DNA of 64,000 bases from an uncultured Pseudomonadota bacterium (lineage in GTDB: Bacteria; Pseudomonadota; Gammaproteobacteria; Burkholderiales; Methylophilaceae). Below, in pieces: positions 7,392 through 18,829 of the stretch (the stretch's first letter is position 1; each line of letters opens with the position of its first letter). The stretch lies in assembly GCA_903876765.1 (NCBI GenBank), contig CAIRBH010000015.1, positions 1 to 64,000 on the forward strand, in the 5' to 3' direction. Below the pieces are notes generated by a model that was not told the DNA's origin, made no database searches, and saw only the letters and a program-made list of their open reading frames with translations. The translations under genes and the position numbers were made by a program.

Positions 7392-8930
7392 TTAAATTTG
7401 CGGATGAGCACGCTCAGATTTAGACTGAATTTTATTTAGCCCATTCAAATACGCCTTGACCGAAGCCACCACAATATCAGTATCTGCGCCTTGACCATTG
7501 ACTATACGGCCACCTTTAGACAGGCGCACAGTCACTTCACCCTGCGCATCTGTGCCACTGGTAATATTGTTGACAGAATAAAGCTGCAACTCCACCGCGC
7601 TGTTAGCAATACTCTCTATGGCCTTAAAAGCGGCATCTACAGGACCGCCGCCGGTCGCCTCTGCGCGTCTTTCTATGCCATTTTCTGACAAGGTAATAGT
7701 CGCATGAGGTATTTCACCCGTAATGGACGCCACTTGCAAATACACCAACTTAAAATGCTCGGTTGCTACCGACAAAAATTCATCACTGACTAAAGCATGC
7801 AAGTCTTCATCAAAAATCTCTGATTTTTTATCGGCCAAATCTTTAAAACGGGAAAATGCCGCGTTCAATAAATCTTCAGTTTCAAGCTCTATACCTAAAT
7901 CTTTAAGACGCGTTCTAAAGGCATTACGACCAGACAACTTGCCCAAACTCAATTTATTAGCCCCCCAGCCTACGTCCTCGGCGCGCATAATTTCGTAAGT
8001 TTCACGATGTTTTAGCACGCCATCTTGGTGTATGCCAGATTCATGTGCAAAGGCATTTGCCCCAACAATAGCCTTATTCGGCTGAACTGGGTAACCGGTA
8101 ATCGTTGAGACCAATCTTGAAGTCGGCACAATTTGCGTGGTATCTATCGTGGTTTCAAGATGAAAAATATCTTTACGGGTGCGTAGCGCCATGACCACTT
8201 CTTCTAAGCTGGCATTGCCTGCACGCTCACCCAAACCATTAATCGTGCACTCTACTTGACGTGCGCCGCCCATGACCGCCGCCAATGAATTGGCAACCGC
8301 CATCCCTAAATCATTATGGCAATGTGTGGACCAAACCACTTTATCGCTATTGGGCACACGTTTGATGAGTTCACGCATACGTTCCCCCCAAGGGGCTGGG
8401 ATAGAATAGCCTACCGTATCAGGCACATTAATCGTGGTAGCGCCCGCTTGTATGACCGCATCAAATACCCGCACCAAAAAATCCATCTCAGAGCGCACCG
8501 CATCTTCGGCAGAAAATTCAACATCCTTGGTGTATTCCAACGCCCATTTTACCGCTTGCACGGCACGTTCAACCACTTGGTCTTCCGTCATGCGGAGTTT
8601 GTTTTCCATATGAATTTTGCTGGTGGCAATAAAGGTATGAATACGGCCACTGGCGGCATGTTTAATTGCCTCTCCTGCCCGTCGTACATCATTTTCACTG
8701 GCACGCGCAAGAGAACAGACGGTTGAGGTTTTAATAATTTTGGCAATTTCAGATATCGCATCAAAATCACCTGGGCTAGCCGCGGCAAAACCCGCTTCAA
8801 TGACGTTAACACCCAATTTTTCAAGTTGGCGAGCAATGCGAATTTTCTCTTCTTTGGTCATGGATGCGCCTGGACTTTGTTCGCCATCGCGCAAGGTGGT
8901 ATCAAAAATAATAATTTGATCTGATTTCAT
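7392..8930 (-). CDS. leuA: 2-isopropylmalate synthase
   Basis: First committed step of leucine synthesis: acetyl-CoA plus 2-oxoisovalerate gives 2-isopropylmalate. The 512 residues match the long LeuA type. [12 protein letters not shown] (10-21) opens the TIM-barrel active site, [15 protein letters not shown] carries the metal-binding Hx[16 protein letters not shown] follows, and the last ~120 residues form the regulatory LeuA dimer domain for leucine feedback ([19 protein letters not shown]). The start ATG gives [10 protein letters not shown]. The 367-base upstream region contains a leucine-rich mini-ORF and a hairpin that could be a leader. Confidence 0.98.
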   Translation of the reverse strand: MKSDQIIIFDTTLRDGEQSPGASMTKEEKIRIARQLEKLGVNVIEAGFAAASPGDFDAISEIAKIIKTSTVCSLARASENDVRRAGEAIKHAASGRIHTFIATSKIHMENKLRMTEDQVVERAVQAVKWALEYTKDVEFSAEDAVRSEMDFLVRVFDAVIQAGATTINVPDTVGYSIPAPWGERMRELIKRVPNSDKVVWSTHCHNDLGMAVANSLAAVMGGARQVECTINGLGERAGNASLEEVVMALRTRKDIFHLETTIDTTQIVPTSRLVSTITGYPVQPNKAIVGANAFAHESGIHQDGVLKHRETYEIMRAEDVGWGANKLSLGKLSGRNAFRTRLKDLGIELETEDLLNAAFSRFKDLADKKSEIFDEDLHALVSDEFLSVATEHFKLVYLQVASITGEIPHATITLSENGIERRAEATGGGPVDAAFKAIESIANSAVELQLYSVNNITSGTDAQGEVTVRLSKGGRIVNGQGADTDIVVASVKAYLNGLNKIQSKSERAHPQI

Positions 8931-9021
8931 AAAGGCTTCCTAACTTTCACTTCAATTTAATCTTTAATTAATCGCTAGTATATGTTGGCTATCACTCATT
9001 TGGCTCAAATATACAGCATTT

Positions 9022-9045
9022 CGCTGCAATTTTTATTATGCAGCG
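9022..9045 (-). promoter_or_regulatory. Hairpin in the leuA upstream region
   Basis: Arms cgctgca (9022-9028) and tgcagcg (9039-9045) form a seven-base-pair stem with a ten-base loop. On the minus strand the 3' arm can instead pair with a following gctg (cagc-gaaat-gctg), so two exclusive folds are possible. No U-run follows, so termination is not shown. The stretch 8931-9297 otherwise holds only a G7TG5 tract (9059-9071) and the mini-ORF at 9086-9205. Confidence 0.35.
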
Positions 9046-9085
9046 TCGCTTAAATACAGGGGGGGTGGGGGATGTAATTTGCGCG

Positions 9086-9205
9086 CTAGCGCAGTGGTTG
9101 AGTGCGAGCTAAAGCCGCACGCACGGCAAATAATTTGCGTAACCATAAGGCGCTAGCCAATAAGCTAAGCGTCAACAACATACTAGTAATAGATAAATTC
9201 AACAT
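9086..9205 (-). CDS. Leucine-rich mini-ORF upstream of leuA (possible leader peptide)
   Basis: A 39-codon frame on the leuA strand, about 155 bases upstream of leuA. It begins MLNLSITSMLLTLSLLAS and has 12 leucines among 39 residues, including LL pairs. It could be a leader peptide sensing leucyl-tRNA supply, or a small hydrophobic membrane peptide, or chance. There is no clear Shine-Dalgarno sequence before the ATG, and no textbook terminator follows it, so support is weak. Confidence 0.3.
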   Translation of the reverse strand: MLNLSITSMLLTLSLLASALWLRKLFAVRAALARTQPLR

Positions 9206-9297
9206 AGTGATAGAAATATAGTGTTTTTTAATAGGTTCTGCAAGTATTTAATTTGCCAGCCATCTAGCTAAATTTAGCAAGGCTAGCCGCGACTAGC

Positions 9298-10107
9298 TTA
9301 TTTAATTTGCCGTTTATTGAGTTTATCGCGTGCCCATAGCACATAGCCAGACAGCGCATAAACCGCCATGACAAAAAATAACACCTCAGGCGGGCTATAA
9401 GAAACCAGTACCATCAGCAAAGTGATGCCTAAAATAACAAAAAATGGCACGCTGTGTTTTAAGTTAATGTCTTTACCACTGTAATAGCGTAAATCCGTCA
9501 CCATAGAGGCGCCAGCAAAAACAGTAATCCCCCAAGCCATCCACTTCCATTGCAAAATGCCAAAGAATACATCTCGACCACTCACGCCATATTCGTATGA
9601 GACCCAAACAAAGCCCGCTAATAAGGCCGCAGCCCCTGGGCTGGGTAGGCCTTGAAAATAACGTTTATCTTGATGCTCGTCTTCTAATTTAGTGTTAAAT
9701 CTAGCCAAACGCAGTGCAGCGCAAGCGCAATACATAAAAGCTGCCAGCCAACCCAATTTACCTAGCGGCTTTAATGCCCATACATACAAAATAAGTGCAG
9801 GCGCTACCCCAAAAGAAACCATATCAGACAAACTGTCGTACTCTGCCCCAAACGCGCTTTGGGTATTGGTCATGCGAGCTACGCGACCATCTAATCCATC
9901 GAGCACCATGGCAATAAAAATCGCAATCGCGGCCAGTTCAAAATGCCCATTCATGGCTTGCACGATAGCAAAAAACCCAGAAAACAGTGCCGCTGAGGTG
10001 AATAAATTCGGCAATAGATAAATACCTCGAGCGCGTAGGCCTGCATTATCCACTGGTCTGCGTTTGACTTTTTCGCTAGGAGTCACTTTTTCGTTCAATT
10101 CTGCCAT
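9298..10107 (-). CDS. pssA: CDP-diacylglycerol-serine O-phosphatidyltransferase
   Basis: Makes phosphatidylserine, the precursor of phosphatidylethanolamine, in the inner membrane. The 269-residue protein has six to eight membrane segments and the CDP-alcohol phosphotransferase motif spread across DGLDGRVAR...GAEYDSLSD (the DGxxAR-x8-GxxxDxxxD pattern). This is the polytopic Bacillus/type II PssA, not the soluble E. coli type. The N-terminal 25 residues are charged and cytosolic. In related betaproteobacteria pssA and leuA are commonly adjacent, as here. Confidence 0.96.
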   Translation of the reverse strand: MAELNEKVTPSEKVKRRPVDNAGLRARGIYLLPNLFTSAALFSGFFAIVQAMNGHFELAAIAIFIAMVLDGLDGRVARMTNTQSAFGAEYDSLSDMVSFGVAPALILYVWALKPLGKLGWLAAFMYCACAALRLARFNTKLEDEHQDKRYFQGLPSPGAAALLAGFVWVSYEYGVSGRDVFFGILQWKWMAWGITVFAGASMVTDLRYYSGKDINLKHSVPFFVILGITLLMVLVSYSPPEVLFFVMAVYALSGYVLWARDKLNKRQIK

Positions 10108-10180
10108 GCGTTTAAACCATTTATGAATAAGTTGACTAAGTATAACAAAGCCTTGTGATAATATCGCGACCTATCAATAA

Positions 10181-11308
<1,128 letters not shown>

Positions 11309-11397
11309 TGCGACTAGTCTGCAACAACTGGCAGTCTGTGCTAAAATCCGAAGCTAATTTTTTTCTAACCTAAGTCATTATTTAAGAGGTCATCATC

Positions 11398-11712
11398 GTG
11401 TTTATTTCAAATGCATACGCAGCAGGCGCTGCACCAGGTAGCGATTTAATGAGTTTGCCACTCGTGGTCATTTTTGTATTATTTTTCTTTATGATCATTC
11501 GCCCGCAAATGAAGGCCGCTAAAGAACAGCGCACTATGATCGCCGCCTTACAAAAAGGTGATGAAGTGATTACCAGTGGTGGCATAGTAGGTAAAGTTAC
11601 TAAAGTAACTGATGCCTTTGTCAGCGTTGAAATTGCTGCCAACACAGAAATTACCGTGCAAAAACACGCAGTACAAAGCGCACTGCCTAAAGGCACAATT
11701 AAAGGCTTGTAA
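11398..11712 (+). CDS. yajC: Sec translocase accessory subunit YajC
   Basis: A 104-residue single-pass inner-membrane protein that associates with SecDF. Seen: N-terminal hydrophobic helix SLPLVVIFVLFFFMIIRPQMK (within residues 18-38) and the cytosolic domain with GDEVITSGGIVGKVTKV. The start is a GTG at 11398, preceded by AAGAGGT at good distance. It lies between tgt and secD as usual. Confidence 0.97.
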   Translation: MFISNAYAAGAAPGSDLMSLPLVVIFVLFFFMIIRPQMKAAKEQRTMIAALQKGDEVITSGGIVGKVTKVTDAFVSVEIAANTEITVQKHAVQSALPKGTIKGL

Positions 11713-11765
11713 TTTAAAGCCGCAACACGCTTCACCCCTTACCTATTTTTGACTAGAGCCAGACT

Positions 11766-13610
11766 ATGAACCGCTATCCGATGTGGAAAAACATCCTCGT
11801 TGCAATCATGATTTTGATTGGGCTAATTTATACCATTCCAAATTTCTTTGGAGAATCACCAGCGGTGCAAATTACCCCAGCGAAAAGCACGACTAAACTT
11901 GACGCAGCGCTGCTGGGCCAAGTCGAGGCCATTTTTCAACAAGAAAAAATTGCCTACGATGGCGTGTATCTTGATGCGCGTGGCGTAAAAGCTCGCTTCG
12001 CCAACACCGACACACAAATTAAAGCCAAAGACGTATTGCAGGCTAGTCTTGGCAAAGATTACACCGTGGCACTTAACTTGCTATCACGCTCGCCTAACTG
12101 GCTGCGCAACCTAGGCGCTAAACCCATGTACTTAGGTTTAGATTTGCGTGGTGGCGTACATTTTTTAATGCAAGTGGACATGAAAGCGGCATTAAGTAAG
12201 GCGGCAGAACGCTTTGTCGGCGACTTTAGAATTGCCTTACGCAAAGAACGCATCTCCTACGTTGGGGTTAGCCGTGAAGGTGAAACCGTACAGATTAACT
12301 TCAACAATGAGGCTGAGTTAATCAAAGCTAAAACGATTATTAGCAAAGAATATCCTAATTTAACACTGACTGAATCGACTAACGGCGAAGAAAAGGTTTT
12401 AAAAGCATCGCTTAATTTAGTCGAGCAAAAACGCATACAAGATTTTGCTATCAAACAAAATATTCAAACCCTGCACAATCGTATTAATGAGCTGGGCGTG
12501 GCAGAGCCTATTATTCAGCAACAAGGGGCTGATCGCGTGGTTGTGCAGCTACCTGGGGTGCAAGATACCGCCAAAGCAAAAGATATTTTGGGTCGCACCG
12601 CAACTTTAGAAATTCGCTTAGTCGATGAAGAAAAAAATGACGCAGCAACACTAGAAAAAGCAGAAAAAGGTCAAGCGCCCTTGGGTGACGACGTCTTTAA
12701 AAATCGTGACGGTCGGACTATTTTAGTGAAAAAGAATGTAGCACTCACCGGCGATTACATTACTGACGCAGGCCCTGGCGTTGACAGTCAATCTGGCAGA
12801 AACACTGTCAACGTCACACTAGATGCGCGTGGCGCAAGAATTTTTCAGCAAGTGACGCGTGAAAATGTGGGCAAGCGTTTGGCCATCTTGCTGATTGAAA
12901 AAGGTAGCACCGAAGTGATTACTGCCCCCGTCATTAACGAAGAAATTGGTGGTGGACGAGTACAAATTTCTGGCATGGCCAATACCCAAGAAGCCACCGA
13001 CATCGCACTGCTGTTGCGTGCTGGCGCACTTGCCGCCCCTATGGATATCATTGAAGAACGCACTGTAGGGCCTAGCATGGGGCAAGACAATATCAATCGT
13101 GGCATACATTCAACCTTGTGGGGCTTTCTTGCCATCGCCATCATGATGATGATTTACTATATGGCTTTTGGCGTGGTTTCAGTAGCCGCATTGGCGATTA
13201 ACTTGCTATTGCTGGTGGCTATTTTATCTATGCTACAAGCAACCCTGACTTTACCGGGCCTGGCGGCGATTGCTTTGGCGCTTGGTATGGCGATTGACGC
13301 TAACGTGCTGATTAATGAGCGTGTACGTGAAGAACTGCGCAATGGCAACACACCACAAGCTAGTATTCATGCGGGTTATGAACGGGCATGGGATACTATT
13401 TTAGATTCAAACGTCACGACCTTAATTGCTGGTTTAGCGCTATTCATGTTTGGTACTGGGCCGATTAAAGGCTTTGCGGTAGTGCATGTATTGGGCATTT
13501 TAACGTCCATGTTCAGTGCGGTGCTGGTATCGCGCGCCATGGTCAATTTCATCTACGGCTATCGTCGTAAAGTCAGCAAGTTGTCGATAGGCCAAATTTT
13601 CAAAGCTTAA
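11766..13610 (+). CDS. secD: Protein translocase subunit SecD
   Basis: Large component of the SecDF complex, which uses proton-motive force to pull proteins across at the periplasmic side. The 614 residues have an N-terminal transmembrane segment (8-26), the LGLDLRGGVHFLMQVD strand, a large periplasmic P1 domain, and a C-terminal RND-like six-helix bundle with AIALALGMAIDANVLINERVREELR, which contains the proton-relay aspartate. Length is normal for the proteobacterial form. The gap to secF is 31 bases. Confidence 0.98.
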   Translation: MNRYPMWKNILVAIMILIGLIYTIPNFFGESPAVQITPAKSTTKLDAALLGQVEAIFQQEKIAYDGVYLDARGVKARFANTDTQIKAKDVLQASLGKDYTVALNLLSRSPNWLRNLGAKPMYLGLDLRGGVHFLMQVDMKAALSKAAERFVGDFRIALRKERISYVGVSREGETVQINFNNEAELIKAKTIISKEYPNLTLTESTNGEEKVLKASLNLVEQKRIQDFAIKQNIQTLHNRINELGVAEPIIQQQGADRVVVQLPGVQDTAKAKDILGRTATLEIRLVDEEKNDAATLEKAEKGQAPLGDDVFKNRDGRTILVKKNVALTGDYITDAGPGVDSQSGRNTVNVTLDARGARIFQQVTRENVGKRLAILLIEKGSTEVITAPVINEEIGGGRVQISGMANTQEATDIALLLRAGALAAPMDIIEERTVGPSMGQDNINRGIHSTLWGFLAIAIMMMIYYMAFGVVSVAALAINLLLLVAILSMLQATLTLPGLAAIALALGMAIDANVLINERVREELRNGNTPQASIHAGYERAWDTILDSNVTTLIAGLALFMFGTGPIKGFAVVHVLGILTSMFSAVLVSRAMVNFIYGYRRKVSKLSIGQIFKA

Positions 13611-13641
13611 GCTCAAAAACCTATTATTTAGAGTACACATT

Positions 13642-14625
13642 ATGGAATTATTTAGAATAAAAAATGATATCCCCTTTATGAGTTACGGTCGCCTCACTAC
13701 CGCAATCTCATTGGTGACATTTATCTTGGCCATTATATTTTTAGCCACCCGCGGCTTAAATTTTGGCGTCGATTTTACTGGCGGCACGGTGATGGAGGTC
13801 AACTATCCACAAGCAGCCAACCTAGAAGGTGTGCGTAAAGCGGTAGATAGCATAGGCTTAAAAGAAGCCACTGTACAAAATTTTGGCTCCAGCCATGATG
13901 TGCTGATACGTTTACCGATTAAGACTGGCTTATCGGTCTCTCAACTCTCTGAGCAAGTGAAAACCGCCCTAGTAGCGGCAGACCCTAAAGCAGAAGTGCG
14001 TCGCGTAGAGGCTGTTGGCGCTCAAGTGGGTGACGAACTGTATGAAAATGGCGGCTTAGCGCTATTTTTTGTTAGCCTAGGCATAGTCCTTTATCTATGG
14101 CTGCGCTTTGAATGGCGATTTGCGGTGGCGGCGATTATCGCCAATATGCATGACGTAGTGATTATTTTAGGTTTTTTCGCCTTCTTTCAATGGGAATTCA
14201 ACCTCACCGTGCTTGCGGCAATTTTGGCTGTGCTAGGTTATTCGGTGAATGAATCTGTCGTGGTATTTGACCGAGTGCGTGAGAATTTCCGCAAAATGCG
14301 TAAAGCCAACGTGGTACAAGTCATTGACAATGCCATTACTCGCACCATGTCGCGGACTATTATTACCCATACCATGACGCAAACCATGGTCGGTTCTATG
14401 CTGCTATTTGGCGGCGAAGTCTTACATAACTTTGCACTGGCGCTCACCATAGGTATTTTATTTGGTATTTATTCTTCAGTATTAGTCGCCTGCCCTATCG
14501 CCATGTGGCTTGGGGTCAGTCGGGCAAACTTAATTGGTGACCTGGATAAAAAAGAAGGCAATGCAAAAGACGCTGGCAAAAAAGAAGTATTTGCTGAGCC
14601 CCATCCCTCAGACTTTGCCTCTTAA
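13642..14625 (+). CDS. secF: Protein translocase subunit SecF
   Basis: Partner of SecD. The 327 residues show an N-terminal helix, GLNFGVDFTGGTVMEVNYP, the periplasmic domain, and five further helices with AAILAVLGYSVNESVVVFDRVREN (the relay aspartate in VVFDR). The tail (DLDKKEGNAKDAGKKEVF...) is short and charged. Operon partner of yajC and secD; the next gene (CorC-like) starts 115 bases on. Confidence 0.98.
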   Translation: MELFRIKNDIPFMSYGRLTTAISLVTFILAIIFLATRGLNFGVDFTGGTVMEVNYPQAANLEGVRKAVDSIGLKEATVQNFGSSHDVLIRLPIKTGLSVSQLSEQVKTALVAADPKAEVRRVEAVGAQVGDELYENGGLALFFVSLGIVLYLWLRFEWRFAVAAIIANMHDVVIILGFFAFFQWEFNLTVLAAILAVLGYSVNESVVVFDRVRENFRKMRKANVVQVIDNAITRTMSRTIITHTMTQTMVGSMLLFGGEVLHNFALALTIGILFGIYSSVLVACPIAMWLGVSRANLIGDLDKKEGNAKDAGKKEVFAEPHPSDFAS

Positions 14626-14740
14626 ACCGCTAATACCTCACCGACTCCCTTCAAGTGCGCGAGTTAGCCAAGTGCACTTGATTTGTCATGCCGCTCACGG
14701 TTACACTCACAACATCATTCACCACATCAATTAGACTCCC

Positions 14741-16012
14741 TTGGATAACATTCCCTTAAGTTGGCAGTTTGGCATTCTGGTGTTACTGCTACTGTGCACG
14801 GCTTTTTTCTCTATTTCAGAAACCAGCCTCATGTCGCTCAACCGTTATCGGATGAAACACTTGGCCAAGCAAGGCCATAGAGGCGCACGTCTAGCCAGTA
14901 TTTTATTATCTAAAACCGACAAATTATTAGGCGTTATTTTGCTCGGCAACACCTTGTGCATAGTCGCATCATCGGCCATAGAAGTGCTAATTAGCCACCA
15001 GCTATTTGGTGAAGGTAAATATGTACTGGGATTGGGTTCACTGATACTGACTTTTATCATTTTAGTGTTTAGCGAGATTTCTCCCAAAGTGATCGCGGCC
15101 GCTCATCCAGAAAAATTCGCCTTCGCTTGTAGTTATTTGCTCTACCCTCTGCTTTGGCTATTTAACCCTATCGTGTCATTTGTAAACTTGTTTGTGAAAG
15201 GGTTTATGCTATTACTCGGCATAAAAGCTAACTTCGCCGACTCTCAGCACGCTGTTACTACTGATGAATTACGCAGTATCGTCACCGATGCTGGTCATTT
15301 TATTCCAAAAAAACACCGGTCTATTTTATTAAATTTGTTTGAGCTAGAAAAAATTACCGTCGATGATGTAATGACCGCTCATACGCAAGTGGAAGCGATA
15401 GACTTTGATGCGCCACTGGATGATATTTTGCAGCAGATTGCCAATAGCCAACACACGCGGCTACCAGTGCGGCAAGGCGAGCAAGAGGAAATTATAGGTA
15501 TATTGCATCTGCGCAAAATTATCTCGCAATTACGCGTAAATAATCAAACAAATGCCTTAGATAAAGCCATGTTACGTGAAGTGATCGCCGAGCCTTATTT
15601 TATCCCCTCTGGCACCCCACTTTACACGCAAATACAGCAGTTTCAAGAAAACAAGCAACGCGTCGCATTGGTGGTAGATGAATATGGCGAATTTAAGGGC
15701 TTAGTCACCTTAGAAGATATTTTAGAAGAGATGATAGGCGACTTCACCACCCAATCACCCTCGCGCTTAGGCAGCTATAGAAAAGAGACCGATGGCAGCT
15801 GGCTGGTAGATGGCAGTAGCACTCTGCGCGACCTCAACAAAAAGTTACACCTGAATTTTCCATTAGACGGGCCGCGCACACTCAACGGCTTAATCATCGA
15901 GCATTTTGAAGATATTCCAGAATCTAACACCAGCTTTAAAGTTGGCAAACACGTTCTCGAAATTGTGCAAACCCAAGATCGCATCGTCAAAAGCGTTAAA
16001 ATATTCCCCTAA
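14741..16012 (+). CDS. CNNM/CorC-family transporter or haemolysin-C-like protein
   Basis: A 423-residue membrane protein with the order DUF21/CNNM domain (about 1-185, with several helices and SISETSLMSLNRYRMKHL), two CBS domains (about 200-330, DDVMTAHTQVEAIDFD and AEPYFIPSGTPLYTQ) and a C-terminal CorC/HlyC domain (YRKETDGSWLVDGSSTLRDLN). Family members are implicated in Mg or Co efflux or homeostasis. The first candidate start is a TTG (14741); the next in-frame ATG would delete part of the first helix, so TTG is favoured. In betaproteobacteria this gene often lies near translocation or proteolysis genes. Confidence 0.9.
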   Translation: MDNIPLSWQFGILVLLLLCTAFFSISETSLMSLNRYRMKHLAKQGHRGARLASILLSKTDKLLGVILLGNTLCIVASSAIEVLISHQLFGEGKYVLGLGSLILTFIILVFSEISPKVIAAAHPEKFAFACSYLLYPLLWLFNPIVSFVNLFVKGFMLLLGIKANFADSQHAVTTDELRSIVTDAGHFIPKKHRSILLNLFELEKITVDDVMTAHTQVEAIDFDAPLDDILQQIANSQHTRLPVRQGEQEEIIGILHLRKIISQLRVNNQTNALDKAMLREVIAEPYFIPSGTPLYTQIQQFQENKQRVALVVDEYGEFKGLVTLEDILEEMIGDFTTQSPSRLGSYRKETDGSWLVDGSSTLRDLNKKLHLNFPLDGPRTLNGLIIEHFEDIPESNTSFKVGKHVLEIVQTQDRIVKSVKIFP

Positions 16013-16139
16013 TCTGCTGACCTATTCTGCTGCTCTTGTTCGGGCTGATGCAATAGCTCAAAACTTTAATTCATCATTTAACCGCTAGACATTCAAATTA
16101 GACTTGAATTTTTTGCAACTTAGCTCAAAATACCTCTAT

Positions 16140-16451
16140 ATGACGCACTCAACTAACGATAGCAGCACAATACTTAAACCTGAAAAAGCAAAAACAAAAC
16201 TACCCCCCATGTTTAAGGTGTTATTGTTAAATGATGATTACACTCCCATGGAATTTGTCGTGGAATGTATAGTCAGGTTTTTTAATAAAAGTCGTGAACA
16301 AGCGACCACAATTATGCTCCAAGTACATACTGAGGGCGCAGCAATATGTGGTATCTATCCACAAGACATCGCAGAAACAAAAAAGAATCAAGTAGTAAAA
16401 TATGCAAAAGAGCAACAGCACCCATTGCAGTGTGAAGTAAAGCCCGCTTAG
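16140..16451 (+). CDS. clpS: ATP-dependent Clp protease adaptor ClpS
   Basis: Brings N-degron substrates to ClpAP. The 103 residues start MTHSTNDSSTIL at the ATG of 16140; a TTG 36 bases upstream would give an implausible extension. Core features: YKVLL-type strand seen as FKVLLLNDDYTPMEFVVE, which holds the DDYTPMEFV N-degron pocket, then MLQVHTEGAAICGIY and the acidic C-terminus. clpA follows 51 bases downstream, as in most proteobacteria. Confidence 0.97.
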   Translation: MTHSTNDSSTILKPEKAKTKLPPMFKVLLLNDDYTPMEFVVECIVRFFNKSREQATTIMLQVHTEGAAICGIYPQDIAETKKNQVVKYAKEQQHPLQCEVKPA

Positions 16452-16502
16452 CTTGCAGGTGCCATTTGGATTAGTCATTAATATAGAACCTAAGGATTTG
16501 AA

Positions 16503-18776
16503 ATGATTGCTCAAGAGTTAGAAGTTAGCCTACACATGGCCTTTATGGACGCAAGACAAAAGCGTCATGAACTCATTACAGTTGAGCATTTGCTACTGGC
16601 CATGATAGACAATCCAACTGCGGCTGAAGTAATGCGTGCATGCGGCGCAAAATTAGAAACATTACGCACTGAACTCAATCAATATATTGAAGAACATACC
16701 CCTACGGTCAATGGCCATGATGACGTTGACACCCAACCTACACTGGGCTTTCAACGCGTCATTCAGCGCGCCATGCTGCATGTACAATCCTCTGGCAAAA
16801 AAGAAGTAACTGGCGCTAATGTGCTGGTAGCCATTTTTGGTGAAAAAGACTCGCACGCCGTGTTTTTCTTGCATCAGCAAGGGGTGACGCGCTTAGATGT
16901 TGTCAATTTTATCTCGCATGGTGTGTCAAAAGTTGCCGAGACCGCTAAGTCCGTCAATGCAGATCAAGAGCTAGAAGCCGATGCTGCGCCCAATGGCGCA
17001 CTTGAAAACTACACACTGAATTTAAATGCACAAGTGGCCGCAGGAAAAATAGACCCGCTGATTGGCCGTGGCCCTGAATTAGAACGTGTGGTACAAACCC
17101 TATGCCGTCGCCGCAAAAATAACCCTTTATTAGTGGGTGAAGCTGGCGTAGGCAAAACAGCAATTGCTGAAGGTTTAGCGCGCCGCATCGTTGAAAAAGA
17201 CATCCCAGAAGTATTAGCCAATGCGACCGTTTATTCGCTAGACATGGGCGCATTGCTGGCAGGTACCAAGTACCGCGGTGACTTTGAACAACGCCTAAAA
17301 GCGATCATGAAACAGCTCGCTGATAAACCTGAGGCGATTTTATTTATTGATGAAATTCATACGCTAATTGGGGCAGGCTCGGCCAGCGGCGGCACACTAG
17401 ATGCAAGTAATTTGCTCAAACCAGCCCTATCAAATGGCACGCTTAAATGCATAGGCGCCACCACTTACCAAGAGTATCGCGGTGTGTTTGAAAAAGACCA
17501 CGCCTTAGCCCGTCGCTTCCAAAAAATTGATGTGGCTGAGCCTAGCGTGGCAGAAACCATAGAAATTTTAAAAGGCTTGAAATCACGTTTTGAATCGCAT
17601 CACAATGTTAAATACGCGGCAAGCGCACTGACCACCGCAGCAGAATTATCGGCTAAATATATTAATGACCGTCATTTGCCAGATAAAGCGATTGATGTGA
17701 TTGATGAAGCAGGCGCTGCCCAACGCATATTGCCAAAATCCAAACAAAAGAAAGTCATAGGTAATAAAGAGATTGAAGACATTATTGCTAAAATTGCGCG
17801 CATTCCGCCTAAAAATATTTCTAGCGATGATAGAAGCACACTCAAAACATTAGAGCGCGACTTAAAGGCCGTGGTCTTTGGCCAAGATAAAGCCATAGAA
17901 GTACTGACCTCAGCCGTTAAAATGGCGCGCAGTGGCTTAGGCCAAAGCAATAAACCCATAGGCAATTTCTTATTTAGCGGCCCGACTGGCGTGGGTAAAA
18001 CTGAAGTAGCTAAACAATTGGCTTATATCATGGGCATAGAATTAATTCGCTTTGATATGAGCGAGTACATGGAGCGCCATGCCGTATCACGCTTGATTGG
18101 TGCACCCCCTGGCTATATCGGTTTTGAGCAAGGTGGCTTAATGACTGAAGCTATCAGCAAACACCCTTACTGCGTATTGTTGTTAGACGAGATTGAAAAA
18201 GCACATCCTGATATTTTCAATATTCTCTTGCAAGTGATGGATCACGGTACACTGACGGATAACAACGGTCGCAAGGCAGATTTTAGAAACGTCACTATCA
18301 TTATGACCACCAATGCCGGCGCAGAGCAGCTATCTAAGGCCAATATGGGCTTTACCAATAGCAAGCAAATTGGCGATGAAGAAGCCGATATCAAACGTCT
18401 ATTCACCCCTGAATTCCGCAATAGATTAGACGCTACGGTTTCATTTGCGCCGCTATCACAAGACATTATCATGCGTGTGGTCGATAAATTTTTAATTCAA
18501 CTTGAAGATCAACTGCATGATAAAAAAGTCGAAGCCACTTTCAGCAATGCGTTAAAAGCCTACTTAGGTAAAAAAGGTTTTGATCCGCTGATGGGCGCAA
18601 GACCGATGGCAAGACTGATACAAGACACCATACGCAAGGCGCTAGCGGATGAATTACTATTTGGCAAACTAGCTAATGGTGGCAGTGTGCAGGTAGATAT
18701 TGATGAAAATAATGAAGTGAAACTCATTTTTTCTGATCATCCTATAGAGTCAGAAAGTACATTGACAGCAATGTAG
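16503..18776 (+). CDS. clpA: ATP-dependent Clp protease ATPase subunit ClpA
   Basis: AAA+ unfoldase that feeds ClpP. The 757 residues have an N domain with two repeats (1-150), then AAA1 with Walker A GEAGVGKT (about 215) and LFIDEIHTL, and AAA2 with GPTGVGKTE (about 495) and LLLDEIEKAHPDIF. The ClpP-contact loop region is ANMGFTNSKQIGDEE, where E. coli ClpA has IGL. Length is normal. Ends just before a bidirectional hairpin. Confidence 0.98.
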   Translation: MIAQELEVSLHMAFMDARQKRHELITVEHLLLAMIDNPTAAEVMRACGAKLETLRTELNQYIEEHTPTVNGHDDVDTQPTLGFQRVIQRAMLHVQSSGKKEVTGANVLVAIFGEKDSHAVFFLHQQGVTRLDVVNFISHGVSKVAETAKSVNADQELEADAAPNGALENYTLNLNAQVAAGKIDPLIGRGPELERVVQTLCRRRKNNPLLVGEAGVGKTAIAEGLARRIVEKDIPEVLANATVYSLDMGALLAGTKYRGDFEQRLKAIMKQLADKPEAILFIDEIHTLIGAGSASGGTLDASNLLKPALSNGTLKCIGATTYQEYRGVFEKDHALARRFQKIDVAEPSVAETIEILKGLKSRFESHHNVKYAASALTTAAELSAKYINDRHLPDKAIDVIDEAGAAQRILPKSKQKKVIGNKEIEDIIAKIARIPPKNISSDDRSTLKTLERDLKAVVFGQDKAIEVLTSAVKMARSGLGQSNKPIGNFLFSGPTGVGKTEVAKQLAYIMGIELIRFDMSEYMERHAVSRLIGAPPGYIGFEQGGLMTEAISKHPYCVLLLDEIEKAHPDIFNILLQVMDHGTLTDNNGRKADFRNVTIIMTTNAGAEQLSKANMGFTNSKQIGDEEADIKRLFTPEFRNRLDATVSFAPLSQDIIMRVVDKFLIQLEDQLHDKKVEATFSNALKAYLGKKGFDPLMGARPMARLIQDTIRKALADELLFGKLANGGSVQVDIDENNEVKLIFSDHPIESESTLTAM

Positions 18777-18829
18777 CTTGAGGGACGATAATTTTTGCAA
18801 CTATCGCTTTTGCAAATTGATTGATTATA

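Noticed and set aside
9059-9071. G7TG5 tract considered as a G-quadruplex or phase-variable run
   Set aside because: Only two G runs, and it lies in noncoding DNA not obviously within a promoter; mentioned only as part of the leuA leader.
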